A DNA stretch of 64,000 nucleotides. It comes from Melieria omissa. Lineage: Eukaryota; Arthropoda; Insecta; Diptera; Ulidiidae. This document shows positions 11,015 through 20,408 of the stretch, one piece after another. Position 1 is the stretch's first letter. Each line of letters begins with the position of its first letter. The DNA lies in the NCBI GenBank assembly GCA_963971225.1, contig OZ020269.1, forward strand, positions 36,663,264 through 36,727,263, given 5' to 3'. Below the pieces are notes generated by a model. It was not told where the DNA came from, did not search any database, and saw only the letters and a list, made by a program, of their open reading frames with translations. Made by a program: the position numbers and the translations under genes.

Positions 11015-12069
11015 CCCTTTCGCTACAGGTTTTTACTGGGGAAAGTTAAAATTTTTAATTTTACGTTTTAGGCTTCTCTTTGGTTATATTAGCAACATTC
11101 CAAAAGAAATTTTTTAATTTTTTTACTTGGACCATGTATTTTAGAGTGTTTTTCTATGAGAGCAACCACATCGTTGTGGCTGTAATAATTACTTAAACAT
11201 AACACTTTTTGCGCATAACAAAAATTTCGATATTTCTTCATTTATTTCAGCCAAAATAAAAAAAAATACGAGGGCGAGTCAATAAGTCCGTGACTTTTTG
11301 AATTTCCCGCCTCTTAATTGAACACTGCTCCCGTCAACAGTCATCTGTCAGTTGACTCTTGTCAAAAATTGAACAAGCTGCGACATTTAGTTTGTTTTTG
11401 ACAGCCGTTAATATCAGACTACCGCGTTGACTGAGAAGAAAATGGAAAAAAGTGAATTTCGTGTACTCATTAAGCAAATCTATTTCCGCCGAGCCATTTC
11501 TTCAAGTTTGGGAACAAGAAATAGTCACTTGGGGCTAGATCGGGTGAATAGGCGGGATGAGGGAGCAATTCGTAGCCCAATTCAAGGATTTTTGCCATTG
11601 AAACTGCACATGAGCACACGAAATTCACTTTTTTCCATTTTCTTCTCAGTCAACGCGGTAGTCAAAACGGCTGTCAAAAACAAACTAAATGTCGCAGCTT
11701 GTTCAATTTCTGACAAGAGTCAACTGACAGATGACTGTTGACGGGAGCAGTGTTGCCATTTCAATTAAGAGGCGGGGAATTCAAAAAGTCACGGACTTAT
11801 TGACCCGCCCTCGTATCTAAATTGAAAGAAAACGTCAAATTAAAAAGTTATCTAAAGTTTAATGCTTCTTCTTCCTTTTCTATGTCAAGATCTACCATTA
11901 AATAGACGTGTGTACTTCCCCTCTTAAAACTTTAATATTCAGTTTATTAATTTCGTATTTTTCCTAAAACTTCAACTATTCTATGGACCAACAAAAAATG
12001 TATTCTTGAAACCACAGAGGGCTCAGGCGTCCACAAAGTAGCAATGTGACATACAAAATAGCGAAAGGG
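11015..12069. mobile_element. TTAA-flanked MITE hosting a mariner fold-back
   Basis: Inverted ends CCCTTTCGCTA (11015-11025) and TAGCGAAAGGG (12059-12069) are flanked by TTAA at 11011-11014 and 12070-12073. Removing the nested element at 11269-11813 leaves about 510 bp of non-coding sequence. The TTAA target suggests a piggyBac-like origin. The ends differ from the two TTAA elements at 2.4-3.9 kb but share the CCCTTT start with the candidate at 13655-14029. Confidence 0.75.
11269..11813. mobile_element. fold-back (palindromic) mariner derivative
   Basis: Two arms of roughly 200 bp face each other: 11269-11475 and 11610-11813. Each begins CGAGGGCGAGTCAATAAG or a close variant (CGAGGGCGGGTCAATAAG on the right, read inward), is flanked by TA (11267-11268, 11814-11815), and runs through a 5' leader to a transposase start reading MEKSEFRVLIK or KSEFRVL on the opposite strand. 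Between the arms, about 11480-11600 on the minus strand encodes LGYELLPHPAYSPDLAPSD followed by YFLFPNLKKW, the segment around the third catalytic Asp of a mariner transposase. The unit is therefore two inverted mariner 5' ends separated by an internal fragment. It should form a long hairpin. Confidence 0.85.
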
Positions 12070-12073
12070 TTAA

Positions 12074-12720
12074 CAAACTAATTAATTGATCAAAAGTTCA
12101 CAATTCTACTCTATTGTCTGTACCGCATGGATTTGCTTGCCTGCATGTTTGTGCATAGCTTTCTATCTGAAGAAATTCACTTGACATTCTTTTATACATT
12201 AGTAATTGCGTTGACGTTGCGCCAATTTTCTCATCCGAGATCGTTGGAGCCCGTTTTGTCAACAATCTGCCAACGAACAACAAGAATTTTGTCCATTGCA
12301 CATTTATACACACATGAATAATTAAATACATATTTACCTACACACACATCCAAAACAACATACATACATATGGGCATCTCCCAAAAAAGGTCCACCACGA
12401 GTGAAAAATTCAAACTGCTCAGAAAAACTAGCCAATAATAAAGCTTAACTATCTATATTTGATTAATGTAAAAGAATTTTTAATTTTTTTTAAGTTTTTG
12501 GCCGAAATATACTACTGTAAAAAAACAAAAAAATTTTGAGCCTTTTGACGAATTATATGCACTTTCTTTCTTTGTGTTTTTAGCTTATTCAAGTAATATT
12601 ATATTTTTCTTGTAATGTAAAAGTTGTCTACTAACAACAATCTTATGTATTAGAGAAAGCGAGAGAAAGTGGAGTTCGAAGAACGGAAGTTTTTTGAGTT
12701 TGCTTCTTCTTGCCTCCTAA
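12074..12720. other. unassigned AT-rich DNA
   Basis: No supported gene. Overlapping short frames at 12098-12413 on both strands have no recognisable content. Confidence 0.4.
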
Positions 12721-13070
12721 TGTCGCGTCCGTGTTCAAAAAACATTATTTATTGTTGTCATTAGTGGACGAACTTTTTAAATGCAAGTAGCTATCAGTTT
12801 TTAAATAGTTGCATTCTTCTCGTTAGGAAAATATAATAATTTGTTCCCGGAAAAATCGGAAAAAAATTGTATGGGTGTTTAAAATTGGTCGCGTCCGGAA
12901 CCGGAAGCTCTGAATATTCGATTCTTTTTCGATTTCCGGTCAATTTCCGCATTTCTTGAGATACCAATTTTTCTTTCAAACTAATGACTCTCATTGAACA
13001 TTTTACCAATAAGATACAACAAAATATCAAAAATATAATTTAGGTTGAGAATTACAGCTTAATCAAATTT

Positions 13071-14013
13071 GTACGATATATCGTACAATGGTCCGCAAAG
13101 GAGTAAAAATGCATTAAACTTTTGTTTCGTTTTTTTAAGTTTTATGAATAATTCATTGCTTTTTTTGATAAGAAAACATAAATTATAACAACAAAAAATC
13201 GAAACGTGATTTCATTTTGACCGAAACCTATATAAATTATATATATAAATAATAGAGTCACATTTATCAGGCCTTATAGAACCGTTATTGTTGTTGCAAA
13301 GCCCTTTTCCCCTCAATAAAACACAGAATCAACTAAACAGCATATAACTTTGTAGAAAGATGCCGAATATAGCCGATTCTTATTATTGTAGTGGGAGTGG
13401 CAAGTACTCATGTCTAACATTACATAATCTGTGTCTGCCCAGTAAAACACAAAATCGTCTAGTAATTGTTATTTCTGAATAGAAATAGTCGAACAGTCGA
13501 ATTTTATTAATCATACGATTTAGTGATGGGCGTAGCATTCAAGCAAACAGAAAAATTCTGTTACCAAATATCATACATAACTTAAAAAAAAATTCAAACA
13601 TCACTTGCAGCCTTTGCCTTCCATTTGTACGATACGATACGTACAAAGCTTTGCAACCCTTGTGGTCATTTGTACGATATATCGTAACATTTTTTAAAGG
13701 AAAGAATTCTTTAGAAGCAAAAAGTTTTAAATTTAATAAGTTTTATAAATCAACTGAGATTCAAACTTTGAAATTGTTTGGCTTTTTGCTACTAAAAAAT
13801 ATTACATATTTAAAAATTCCTCCGCAGCAGCATCGCCAAATTCTTGCAAAGAGCTGCTTTCAAAACGCACTCACACTGTGTAGCCACGGCTATTGTGATG
13901 AATTATATTTTTAAACAGAATTTAACTTAATAAGAATTAAAAAGCCGTTTCATAAAAAATACGTTCGCTGTCCAATAAAATATCTTTAAAAAAAATTGGA
14001 CGATATATCGTAC
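13071..14013. repeat. GTACGATATATCGTAC palindrome cluster
   Basis: A 16-bp perfect palindrome GTACGATATATCGTAC is at 13071-13086. One-base variants are at 13672-13687 (ending GTAA) and 13998-14013 (starting GGAC). A related overlapping form, GTACGATACGATACGTAC, is at about 13627-13644. The copies sit in an AT-rich block upstream of the Achl promoter. Confidence 0.6.
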
Positions 14014-14029
14014 AAATTTCCAGAAAGGG
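13655..14029. mobile_element. possible MITE with palindromic ends
   Basis: The left end starts AACCCTTGTGGTCATTTGTA and the right end, read inward, starts AACCCTTTCTGGAAATTTGT. Both run into the ACGATATATCG palindrome, giving an inverted terminal repeat of about 30 bp with mismatches. TTAA is present at the right edge only, so the boundary is tentative. The 87-codon frame inside (13651-13914) has no recognisable content. Confidence 0.45.
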
Positions 14030-15456
14030 TTAATGAAAAATACTGTACAAATATGTTCAGCTAATTAATTAATTTAATTTAATTTTATTAATTTATTAAG
14101 TTGTTTCTAAAACCAGTTTGCTGCGATGTGATGAATGAAAGGTGCATTGCTAATGATTGTAAGAGCTGTGTGCACGATATTAAACAAGATCTAATTCGAA
14201 TAGAGTTCTGTATTTAATAAGGGGAATACCCTTGCAAAAATTTGTCGCGTCCGTGATGTCGCGTCCGTATTCTTGCTGTACCTAATTAAAAAAAGCTAAG
14301 AGAAAATTCTCATATTTCATAAGTCTACAAAGAAAAGTTATCCTTTGACCTTCATTTGCATGTATATATCTGTGGCATTTTGACAAAACAACCTAAGTCT
14401 AATTTTCAAAATGTTCAGGAGAACGAAAAAACGGATAAGGAGGTGCAGACCAAATCTCATACAAAACTCGAGAAAAGTTGAAATTATACACGTCATATCT
14501 CGGTAACTAAATGTCATAGAAAAAAACTGATTGCACCAAAAGAAGCGTCTTGAAATTGTTTCTTTATGATTAAAAAATGATTGGATTGGAATGATTGGAA
14601 ATTTGACTGAAGTCGACTTAAGTGCTTTTGTCAAAAGTCCACAGATATATAAAAAGAAAATTCCCAAAAAGTGCTAAATTTTGCATATTTCTATAAGAGT
14701 TTCAAAAAAACTTATATTTTTTGTCGCGTCCGCTTCATAGCAAAATTGCTTATAATTTTGTACTTATTTGTACTAAATCTTTGCAATATATTTCTAAAAT
14801 GTAGCACTATTTTAGCGCGTTAGAACACTAAAAAAACATATAGACTTTTTATGTTTCTTTCTTGTTTTTGATGTAATTGAAAGCGTGCAAATGTCGCGTC
14901 CGTGCCACTGGGAGATGTCCATATGTACATGTGCGTATATTTTAACGCGTATAAAAGCTCGAAGCAAGCGACTGTCAACGAATGCAAGGCAAAAGTACGT
15001 GAAAATCACCAAATATGAGAGTGCAAGCAACACGTGCTCAGTTGCACTTGTCCGATCAGCAAAGTGCATTCACAGCCGCTCGCACCGCAATGGCAATGGC
15101 AGCAACAGAGGCCGAAGAGCTTTTCGCGCGGAGCTTATTGATTATTCTCTGCTCACAAATCGGAAGCGCTGTGAAATTGCCTCCTGCCAGAGCAATGGGG
15201 CGCGTTTACGCACTTCCAATTGCATTACCTGCCCTCGACGATTCTTAACGTTACCATGCCATACGTAACACAACCATACGTAACGCAGCCGGCCAACTGC
15301 TCAGCTCCCCTAGCACCGCCAATAAGTGCGGCCGCAACAACAGCGACAGCAGTAGCCGAAGGAAGCCGATTGAGTCGCTGTGCGAATGTGTGAATGTATG
15401 AGTTAAGCAAAAGCAAAACAACAGCGGCCGCAATCAACAAAATCGAAAGCAGAGGG

Positions 15457-15495
15457 TATTTAACCGACCTCAAATCAATTTGCAATTTCAGTCTA
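15457..15495 (+). promoter_or_regulatory. candidate core promoter of Achl
   Basis: A TATA-like TATTTAA at 15457-15463 is followed by an insect initiator match TCAGTC with its A at 15490, so the TATA element starts 33 bases upstream, close to the usual fly spacing. No downstream promoter element was seen. It lies about 980 bases before the Achl start codon in a comparatively GC-rich stretch (15.0-16.4 kb). There is no transcript evidence here. Confidence 0.45.
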
Positions 15496-16469
15496 TCACC
15501 GTACTGCAACGTTGCATCAACTCGTTACAAACACAAAACATATATATAATATCTCGCGATTGAATTCATCCGGAGCTGAGCAAAAACCGAAACCGCCTAA
15601 ACTGCCAGCCGTTTGAACTTGAAATTAAAAAAGGGAACGCGGCTCTTCAACAACCGTACTACCTCAGGCGCTGCCAAAAGGCGGCCATAATCGAGCTTGC
15701 GTTTCTTGCACGCTCTTTTGGTGCGACATTACGCGGTGCCGTCGTTATCTAATAGTGTCAAGTGGGTGCGTGTGACCTAGAAAGACTGCCGCGTTCAAAG
15801 TGTCAGGAGAAATGCGATAATTTCGTGCCGAGTCGAATCGAACATAAACATAAGTGCGCATGTACTCCGCATTCCGAACACGTTCACTTAGCCAAGTCAA
15901 CGACGTTAGCCGCAAACCAATGCGAAGAGAAGTTACAAAACCGCAAGTCGAATGACAGCTAAATCGAGTGCGATCAATGTTCGGAATCGTAATTGTAATT
16001 GAAAAATCGAAGACGTCCACAACACATACAAACGAACGTCCGGCAAAAACATTAGTCGTAACCGTTGTGGAGGTTGTCGCTGCCATATGTTTGTGTGTTT
16101 CGTTACTGCGATTCATTGACACCGCCAGACCGCAAGCTGGAAGCGGCGGCTGCCAAGCGAATGCAGAGAACGAACGTCTCAATGCGCTGACGGGTATTTG
16201 AAAGTGAAAGCAGTGCAGTTCGTTGCAGTTCCCAGTCGGCCACACAATTCGCTGCACAAACTAGCCAAAAGAGGCTCAAGAAAACGACTCAAACGAGCGT
16301 TTAACTTTGTTGGAGTGCAAGGCTTTGCACGATCGCGTGCTTCTCAAGACAACATCAAAACGACGGGCAAGTGAGTACCCGGTGCTGCAAAATAGCTGTG
16401 GTCAATACCAATTAAAAAAGAAGAATCAACTGCAGGAAAGCTACTTCAACCGTAAAGCAAAACCTGTTT
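15490..16469 (+). other. presumed 5' leader of Achl
   Basis: A non-repetitive, relatively GC-rich region between the promoter candidate and the start codon. An ATG-initiated upstream frame runs 15977-16201 and would be translated first if the leader is unspliced. A good splice donor, GTGAGT, is at 16371 and a weak acceptor (gcag) ends near 16434, so a small leader intron is possible. The open frame at 16307-16495 has no ATG. Confidence 0.4.
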
Positions 16470-19400
16470 ATGGAAGCAACAATCGACATGTGTGATAATA
16501 GAGTAACGGCAACGTTTCCGTTGTCGGCTACGGAAGATGCTGCTCATCTGCAAAAGTCCAATTCCGAGTCCCTCACAACCAAATATGGTGAGAAAGAAAT
16601 CAAAAGTTGCCATGTCAATGCGACACATGCGAATGGTGGTCACACGTTTTTAGTGACCACTGTGGTAACGGAAACCGTGACGAAAACTGAAACAAGTGCG
16701 GAAACTAATCTAACGGCTATTCCTGTGCATAGAAATGATATGGCAACTCAACTACAGCAGACACCGCTAAGCAATGAAGCACCCTGTTTTAGCGGAAACA
16801 GGAACCTAGAAGCTACCTCGAAAGCGGTGGTGCCACTATCATCGTCCTTGCCATCAAAATTATTGCGATTGCACGCCAAGCGATCCGCACAGGCTTTACT
16901 GCACCAAGTTGAGCAATCGCAGTCGTTAGACTCGCAGTTTGGCAGCGACGAAGGTGCAACTGGCAGCGGTGAGTATGACTCGAATGATTGCTCTGATGTC
17001 TTCGATTTGCCCACACCTATCGCTCCCTCGCTGTCACCTCCACCTCCTAGCACCACTCCAGTGGAGTTGTTTGAGGATAAACTAGTGGACGTTGGGATGG
17101 GCTCGTCCATAGACGATTCAGAAGAGTCCGAGGAGGACGATGAACTCAAACCCCTGGCTGTTGATAACCACGTTCTACATGATGTTGACTTAAGCTCACC
17201 GAACAGCTGTGAACACGGACCGCAAGAAGCTGCTGATTCTTCGGCAGCTGTGCTGAGCGAAGCTAACTTGGAGAAGTTCCGCAAACATCAACACAGCAGC
17301 CAGACCGCATACCATCATCAGATGGATAATATTTATTTGCATCCAAACTTTAAATATGAACCGGAGGAGGCCGCGAAAGACGTTTCAGAATACTCCCCAC
17401 CCCCTGCGGTGGCCCCTGCCAATTCACCAACCGAACCGAAGCGTGTCCACCGGTCTTTCCTAACAATGAAGAAGCAGGCGACTTCGGAAATTGATATTGT
17501 CAAACCATCCCCAGTGTTATCTCAGTCCCAAGCAACTCCTGACCACGTTTCTGAACCAGACTCACAGCAGTCGATCGTCAATGAGATCGACACCCTCGAT
17601 CCTGCACTGATACCCACCGAAGAGTTGGCGTCTGAAATTACAGAAGCTGTGGAATTTTATTTCTCAAACGAGAGCATTCTGAAAGACGCGTTCCTGCTCA
17701 AACACGTCCGTCGCAATAAGGAGGGCTTTGTCAGTCTGAAATTAGTCTCAAGCTTCAAACGTGTGCGCCAATTAACAAAAGAGTGGAAGGTCGTTGGCAA
17801 TGCAGTGCGCCGAAAGTCGAGAAAAATAGAACTCAATGACGTGGGAACGAAGGTGCGTCGCCTTGAGCCGCTGCCAAATTTCGACGAGACAATGCCTTCA
17901 CGCACAATCGTTGCATGTGATTTGCCCCTCGATAAATTGACTATTGAAAAGGTCTCTGACATATTTTCCAAATGCGGCGAAATCGCTTTGATTCGCATAC
18001 TAAAACCGGGCATGGCAATACCGGTGGATGTGAGGCAATTCATGAACAAGTACCCTGAAATGCAGCAGAAGGAATGTGCACTCATCGAGTATTTGGAGTC
18101 GTCGTCCGCTCGAGAAGCCAAACACCTGCAAGGCTGTTTCCAAGTATACGACATGGTTGCTCCCAAAAAGAAGACCGGCAAAAAGGCGATTATACAGGTG
18201 GCTGCGCCTGTGGCACGTATGGTCGAAAATTATCGCTATTACAACGATGCTAGTTACGAGCGCACACGTGGTGGCAGTTTCAGTGGCATTGTGCCGCACG
18301 ATGTTGGAGATATGCGATACAAACTCAAGCGCTTCAACTCGGATGTCCACGCCCAAGTTCTGCCCGACCTGCACCACAGTCACGGCCAGCACTACCACCA
18401 GCACCAACACCATCACGGACAGCACCACCACAGCCCCACGCATCAGCGCGGTAGTTTCGGTAATGAGCACACTTACCAATTTCAGCACTACCAACCACGT
18501 GGAAGTATCAACAGCGAGTCCGTATCCACACAAACCGGTACTTCGGCTCCCAGCAATACTAACGGCAGTGCTCAGTTTTTCGCCTATTCACCTCGTCGTT
18601 ACAGTAACACGTCGACGATATCAGCCAGCACAGCGGCTTTGCCAGATGCACCAGCTACGGCTGCGCAAATAAACGCCATCAATAGCAGCGGCGGCACCAG
18701 TGGAATCAACACCAGCGCCAACAGTTTAGTGCGCCGTTTATCGAACTGCTCCGACAGCTATTCCAGCTACTCTGAATCACGTCGCCCTTCCAACTGTTCC
18801 GAAAGCATGCCGCAAAGACGCGACTCCAACTGTTCCGAAAACTGTCCATGCTCCAGGCGTATTTCTGACTTTGGCCACTCCGAAGTGTACCGAAAAATTT
18901 CGCAAAGCTCCACAAGTAGCGTCGGAGCTAGCGAGCGCCGGTTCTCCAATGGATCTATGCAGTTCGAACGCACATTTTCAAATCCCAACGATCTGAACAA
19001 CGGCAGCCACAACGGTTATCCCAGACGTATGTCCAATGACTTTAACTACGAACGCAAGCAATCCGTGGACACTCAGACGAGCGCGCCGTATGACGACGGA
19101 AACGTGGGAGGTGGTGGCGGCGGCTACAACATATTTCCGCGCCGCTACTCAAACAATTTTAACGCCAGCAATAAAATGGCGGCCTTTGATAATGCCCAAT
19201 ACGTAAATGGGCGTCGTATATCTACTGACTCAGGTTATGATCGTCGCTACTCCTTTGGCTCCGAGTATGAGGGTTCTCCGCGCTCGCGTACGGGTAGCTT
19301 TCTCAACAATTACAAACACGGCGCTGACTTCGACGGACAACCGAGATCGCGCACCGGCAGCTTTTTGGATGGCTCCCCTCGTTCACGTTCTGGATCATTG

Positions 19401-19511
19401 GCACAGCGCAATGCAGAGAATCTGGTGCGCACACCAATTGGGCCAGACGGCAGCAAAGGGTTCGGGGTGCGCGCCAGAAAATTCGGTCAAACTGTGTCAC
19501 CTGTAAATTAA
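16470..19511 (+). CDS. Achl: La-related protein 6 (Achilles/Acheron-type RNA-binding protein)
   Basis: A single uninterrupted frame of 1013 residues. Residues 1 to about 370 are low-complexity and acidic, with Pro- and Ser-rich runs. A La motif follows at about 375-465, with the conserved EFYFSNESILKDAFLLKHV block and basic KVVGNAVRRKSRK tail. An RRM-like domain is at about 477-560 (SRTIVACDLP... to ...ALIEYLESSSAREAKHL). This La-motif plus RRM pair is the La module typical of LARP6 proteins, which bind structured RNA. A His-rich tract (about 634-660) and a Ser/Arg region (709-928) with ten RRxS sites come next, then three PRSRxGS repeats. The C-terminus (986-1008, VRTPIGPDGSKGFGVRARKF) matches the SUZ-C/LSA motif of LARP6. 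Vertebrate LARP6 is about half this length, so the extra length is mainly disordered. The ATG at 16470 is the first in frame; its context is weak (T at -3), and the next ATG (16488) has G at -3. Confidence 0.9.
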   Translation: MEATIDMCDNRVTATFPLSATEDAAHLQKSNSESLTTKYGEKEIKSCHVNATHANGGHTFLVTTVVTETVTKTETSAETNLTAIPVHRNDMATQLQQTPLSNEAPCFSGNRNLEATSKAVVPLSSSLPSKLLRLHAKRSAQALLHQVEQSQSLDSQFGSDEGATGSGEYDSNDCSDVFDLPTPIAPSLSPPPPSTTPVELFEDKLVDVGMGSSIDDSEESEEDDELKPLAVDNHVLHDVDLSSPNSCEHGPQEAADSSAAVLSEANLEKFRKHQHSSQTAYHHQMDNIYLHPNFKYEPEEAAKDVSEYSPPPAVAPANSPTEPKRVHRSFLTMKKQATSEIDIVKPSPVLSQSQATPDHVSEPDSQQSIVNEIDTLDPALIPTEELASEITEAVEFYFSNESILKDAFLLKHVRRNKEGFVSLKLVSSFKRVRQLTKEWKVVGNAVRRKSRKIELNDVGTKVRRLEPLPNFDETMPSRTIVACDLPLDKLTIEKVSDIFSKCGEIALIRILKPGMAIPVDVRQFMNKYPEMQQKECALIEYLESSSAREAKHLQGCFQVYDMVAPKKKTGKKAIIQVAAPVARMVENYRYYNDASYERTRGGSFSGIVPHDVGDMRYKLKRFNSDVHAQVLPDLHHSHGQHYHQHQHHHGQHHHSPTHQRGSFGNEHTYQFQHYQPRGSINSESVSTQTGTSAPSNTNGSAQFFAYSPRRYSNTSTISASTAALPDAPATAAQINAINSSGGTSGINTSANSLVRRLSNCSDSYSSYSESRRPSNCSESMPQRRDSNCSENCPCSRRISDFGHSEVYRKISQSSTSSVGASERRFSNGSMQFERTFSNPNDLNNGSHNGYPRRMSNDFNYERKQSVDTQTSAPYDDGNVGGGGGGYNIFPRRYSNNFNASNKMAAFDNAQYVNGRRISTDSGYDRRYSFGSEYEGSPRSRTGSFLNNYKHGADFDGQPRSRTGSFLDGSPRSRSGSLAQRNAENLVRTPIGPDGSKGFGVRARKFGQTVSPVN

Positions 19512-20408
19512 GTTGCAGCAGCAATCTCACGCCTCACGAGATAGATGTTTTGTATTAAAATGTGCTGTTGTTCGGCGCCACTATTCGCTTGACATCAGCA
19601 CATAAAACTCATAAAACAACATTATCTCAAAGCCTTAGTGGTTTCCCTAAACACACACACATATACCTACATATTTTATTTTATAATATTCAAATAATGT
19701 ATTACTGGCACTTGTTATATTTCCTATTCCCTAAGCGGATGGAACAATAACGAATAAATTTGCCACTAGGAAGGATTTACTAAAACACATGACGTGTGAC
19801 GACAGTGAACACAGTTTTTAGTTTGCTATTATTTATTAATATTGTATTTTAGAACTTAGAAACACTTCAAATGAAGACTAAATATCAGTTTTATAATTTA
19901 AACTAATCCTAATTTTAAAATGTTACTATCAAAATCTTGCTATTTAAATGTTTTGCTGCTTGTGGTATTGGCAATTTCCGAACTATTTTCAGTTAGTACG
20001 TAGATATTTGAATATGCATATTTGCCCTTTTCTATAGAGAGGGAAAAGTAATTGATGCAAGATAGGAGAGAATAAAAATATTTTCATTTTTAGCTTTGGA
20101 AAAAAAATGCGATCGTAGTCTCCTTGACGAAGGAGAGCTAACCAAGAATTTCATTTGGCAGTTGAATTGCTTGCTTGTGTTGTAAAGTGAGTAAAAAATA
20201 CGTAAGGTGCCAATATAGTGATTTTTCAATTGTATCTGTAGTTGTAATTAGCTTAAAACTAACAATCTGTGCGCGCATATTATGTACTTTCATTAACACT
20301 GTGTGACTATAGCCTCAAGCGAATTTTATTTCACTTTTGAATCTACAATAAAGATACGAATTTTTATAAAAGCATTTACGATGTTTCTATTGTTGTGGCT
20401 CGAATAAA
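19512..20408 (+). terminator. Achl 3' UTR and polyadenylation signals
   Basis: AT-rich sequence after the TAA stop. AATAAA hexamers occur at 19753-19758, 20347-20352 and 20403-20408. The site used cannot be decided from sequence; the second gives a 3' UTR of about 860 bases. Confidence 0.5.

Larger units (their letters stand above)
12721..14903 (+). repeat. dispersed GTCGCGTCCG motif, six direct copies
   Basis: The 10-mer GTCGCGTCCG, usually within TGTCGCGTCCGT, occurs at 12722-12731, 12888-12897, 14244-14253, 14258-14267, 14723-14732 and 14893-14902, always on the plus strand. Two copies are separated by only four bases. The surrounding DNA is AT-rich, so a GC-rich 10-mer at this density is not expected by chance. 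I do not see shared flanks that would make it part of a longer tandem unit, nor an inverted partner. Function unknown. Confidence 0.6.

Noticed and set aside
15745..16257. 170-codon minus-strand frame opposite the Achl leader
   Set aside because: No motif; it lies in GC-richer sequence where long chance frames are common, and overlaps the presumed leader of a well-supported gene.
16307..16495. Upstream open frame overlapping the Achl start
   Set aside because: It begins with TTG and has no ATG, so it is unlikely to be translated in a fly.
16748..18672. Long open frames antisense to or out of frame with Achl (16748-17284, 17657-18181, 18000-18533 minus; 18076-18672 plus)
   Set aside because: They overlap the LARP6 frame, whose La motif, RRM and SUZ-C motif identify the coding strand; the others have no motifs.
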